Shown here: positions 5,358-5,803 of the stretch, in pieces | Numbering within the stretch: the stretch's first letter is position 1 | Layout of the letters: the number at the start of each line of letters is the position of its first letter | NCBI GenBank assembly: GCA_903917505.1 | Contig: CAIXAY010000492.1 | Location: 1-5,803, forward strand | Direction: 5' to 3' | Length of the DNA: 5,803 nucleotides | Origin: an uncultured beta proteobacterium | GTDB taxonomy: Bacteria; Pseudomonadota; Gammaproteobacteria; Burkholderiales; Rhodocyclaceae | Made by a program: the position numbers and the translations under genes | Notes under the pieces: generated by a model | Seen by the model: only the letters and a program-made list of their open reading frames with translations | Told to the model about the DNA's origin: nothing | Database searches by the model: none

Positions 5358-5803
5358 TTACAGGAAAGCGAACTTGAGCACGAAGATGACGGCGATCGCC
5401 GCGACCATCGGCGACAGGTCTTTCGTGCGGCCGGCGAGGAGCTTGCAGGCGGCATAGGTGATGAAGCCGAAAGCGATGCCGTGCGCGATCGAAAAGGTAA
5501 ACGGCATGCTGATCGCCGTGACCACCGCCGGCGCGGCTTCGGTCAGATCGTCCCAGTCGATTTCGGCGAGCCCGCGGATCATCAGCACGGCGACATAGCA
5601 GAGCGCCGGCGCGGTGGCGAAGGCCGGCACGGTGCCGGCGAGCGGCGCGAAGACTAGTGCCGCCAGGAAGAGCAGTGCGACGACCACGGCGGTCAGCCCA
5701 GTGCGCCCGCCGACCGAGGTGCCGGCGGCCGATTCGATGTAAGCCGTCGTCGACGACGTGCCGAGCATGGCGCCGGCGAGGATGGCGCCGGAATCGGCGA
5801 GCA
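5358..5803 (-). CDS. NCS2-family purine permease, AzgA-like (adenine or guanine/hypoxanthine), 5' end beyond window
   Basis: This is the C-terminal third of an inner-membrane proton-coupled purine permease; about 147 residues are visible and the family is usually 430-450. At the right edge the frame reads [20 protein letters not shown], followed by [16 protein letters not shown], the hallmark of the AzgA/AdeP/GhxP branch. Hydrophobic helices follow, with [17 protein letters not shown] and [13 protein letters not shown], then a [18 protein letters not shown] segment typical of the family end. It finishes with a hydrophobic [10 protein letters not shown]. The specificity (adenine or guanine/hypoxanthine) cannot be told from this part. 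The adjacent apt, 11 bases downstream, favours adenine by context. The promoter of the whole operon must be outside the window. Confidence 0.93.
   Translation of the reverse strand, partial: LADSGAILAGAMLGTSSTTAYIESAAGTSVGGRTGLTAVVVALLFLAALVFAPLAGTVPAFATAPALCYVAVLMIRGLAEIDWDDLTEAAPAVVTAISMPFTFSIAHGIAFGFITYAACKLLAGRTKDLSPMVAAIAVIFVLKFAFL

Overview
This window looks like ordinary chromosome from a GC-rich proteobacterium. The gene content and style fit a betaproteobacterium, possibly of the Rhodocyclales or Nitrosomonadales type: an SrkA/YihE kinase, a short CbiX-type chelatase, a split chromate transporter and a haem c lipoprotein. The taxonomic placement is inference from gene content and codon style. 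I see no phage genes, transposase, CRISPR array, tRNA or rRNA.

Layout, left to right. (1) A minus-strand gene of the ATC-hydrolase family is cut by the left edge. It has a strong ribosome binding site and a sigma-54-like -24/-12 element in its 217-bp upstream gap. (2) srkA, a stress-response protein kinase, lies on the minus strand. (3) Divergent from it across 82 bp is a plus-strand spermidine-synthase-fold protein with a changed substrate motif. (4) Converging on that gene, with one base between the stop codons, is a short minus-strand CbiX-type chelatase. A candidate 58-residue exported microprotein ends five bases before its start. (5) A largely non-coding stretch with nested inverted repeats follows. 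(6) A plus-strand lipoprotein carrying a mono-haem cytochrome c domain comes next. (7) Converging on it is a minus-strand operon that enters from the right edge: an AzgA-type NCS2 purine permease (cut by the edge), apt, and two half-length chromate transporter genes.

How the genes may work together. The permease and Apt form a clear purine salvage pair: the permease brings in the base and Apt converts adenine to AMP. The two chromate transporter halves follow by overlapping stop/start codons (TTGA, then ATGA), so they are probably made in coupled fashion and assemble with each other. Why they sit with purine salvage is not evident from the sequence. The remaining genes look like independent single-gene units. 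The items most worth a second look are the sigma-54-like element, the overlooked exported small ORF, the purine/chromate operon arrangement and the spermidine synthase homologue lacking the usual YHE motif.
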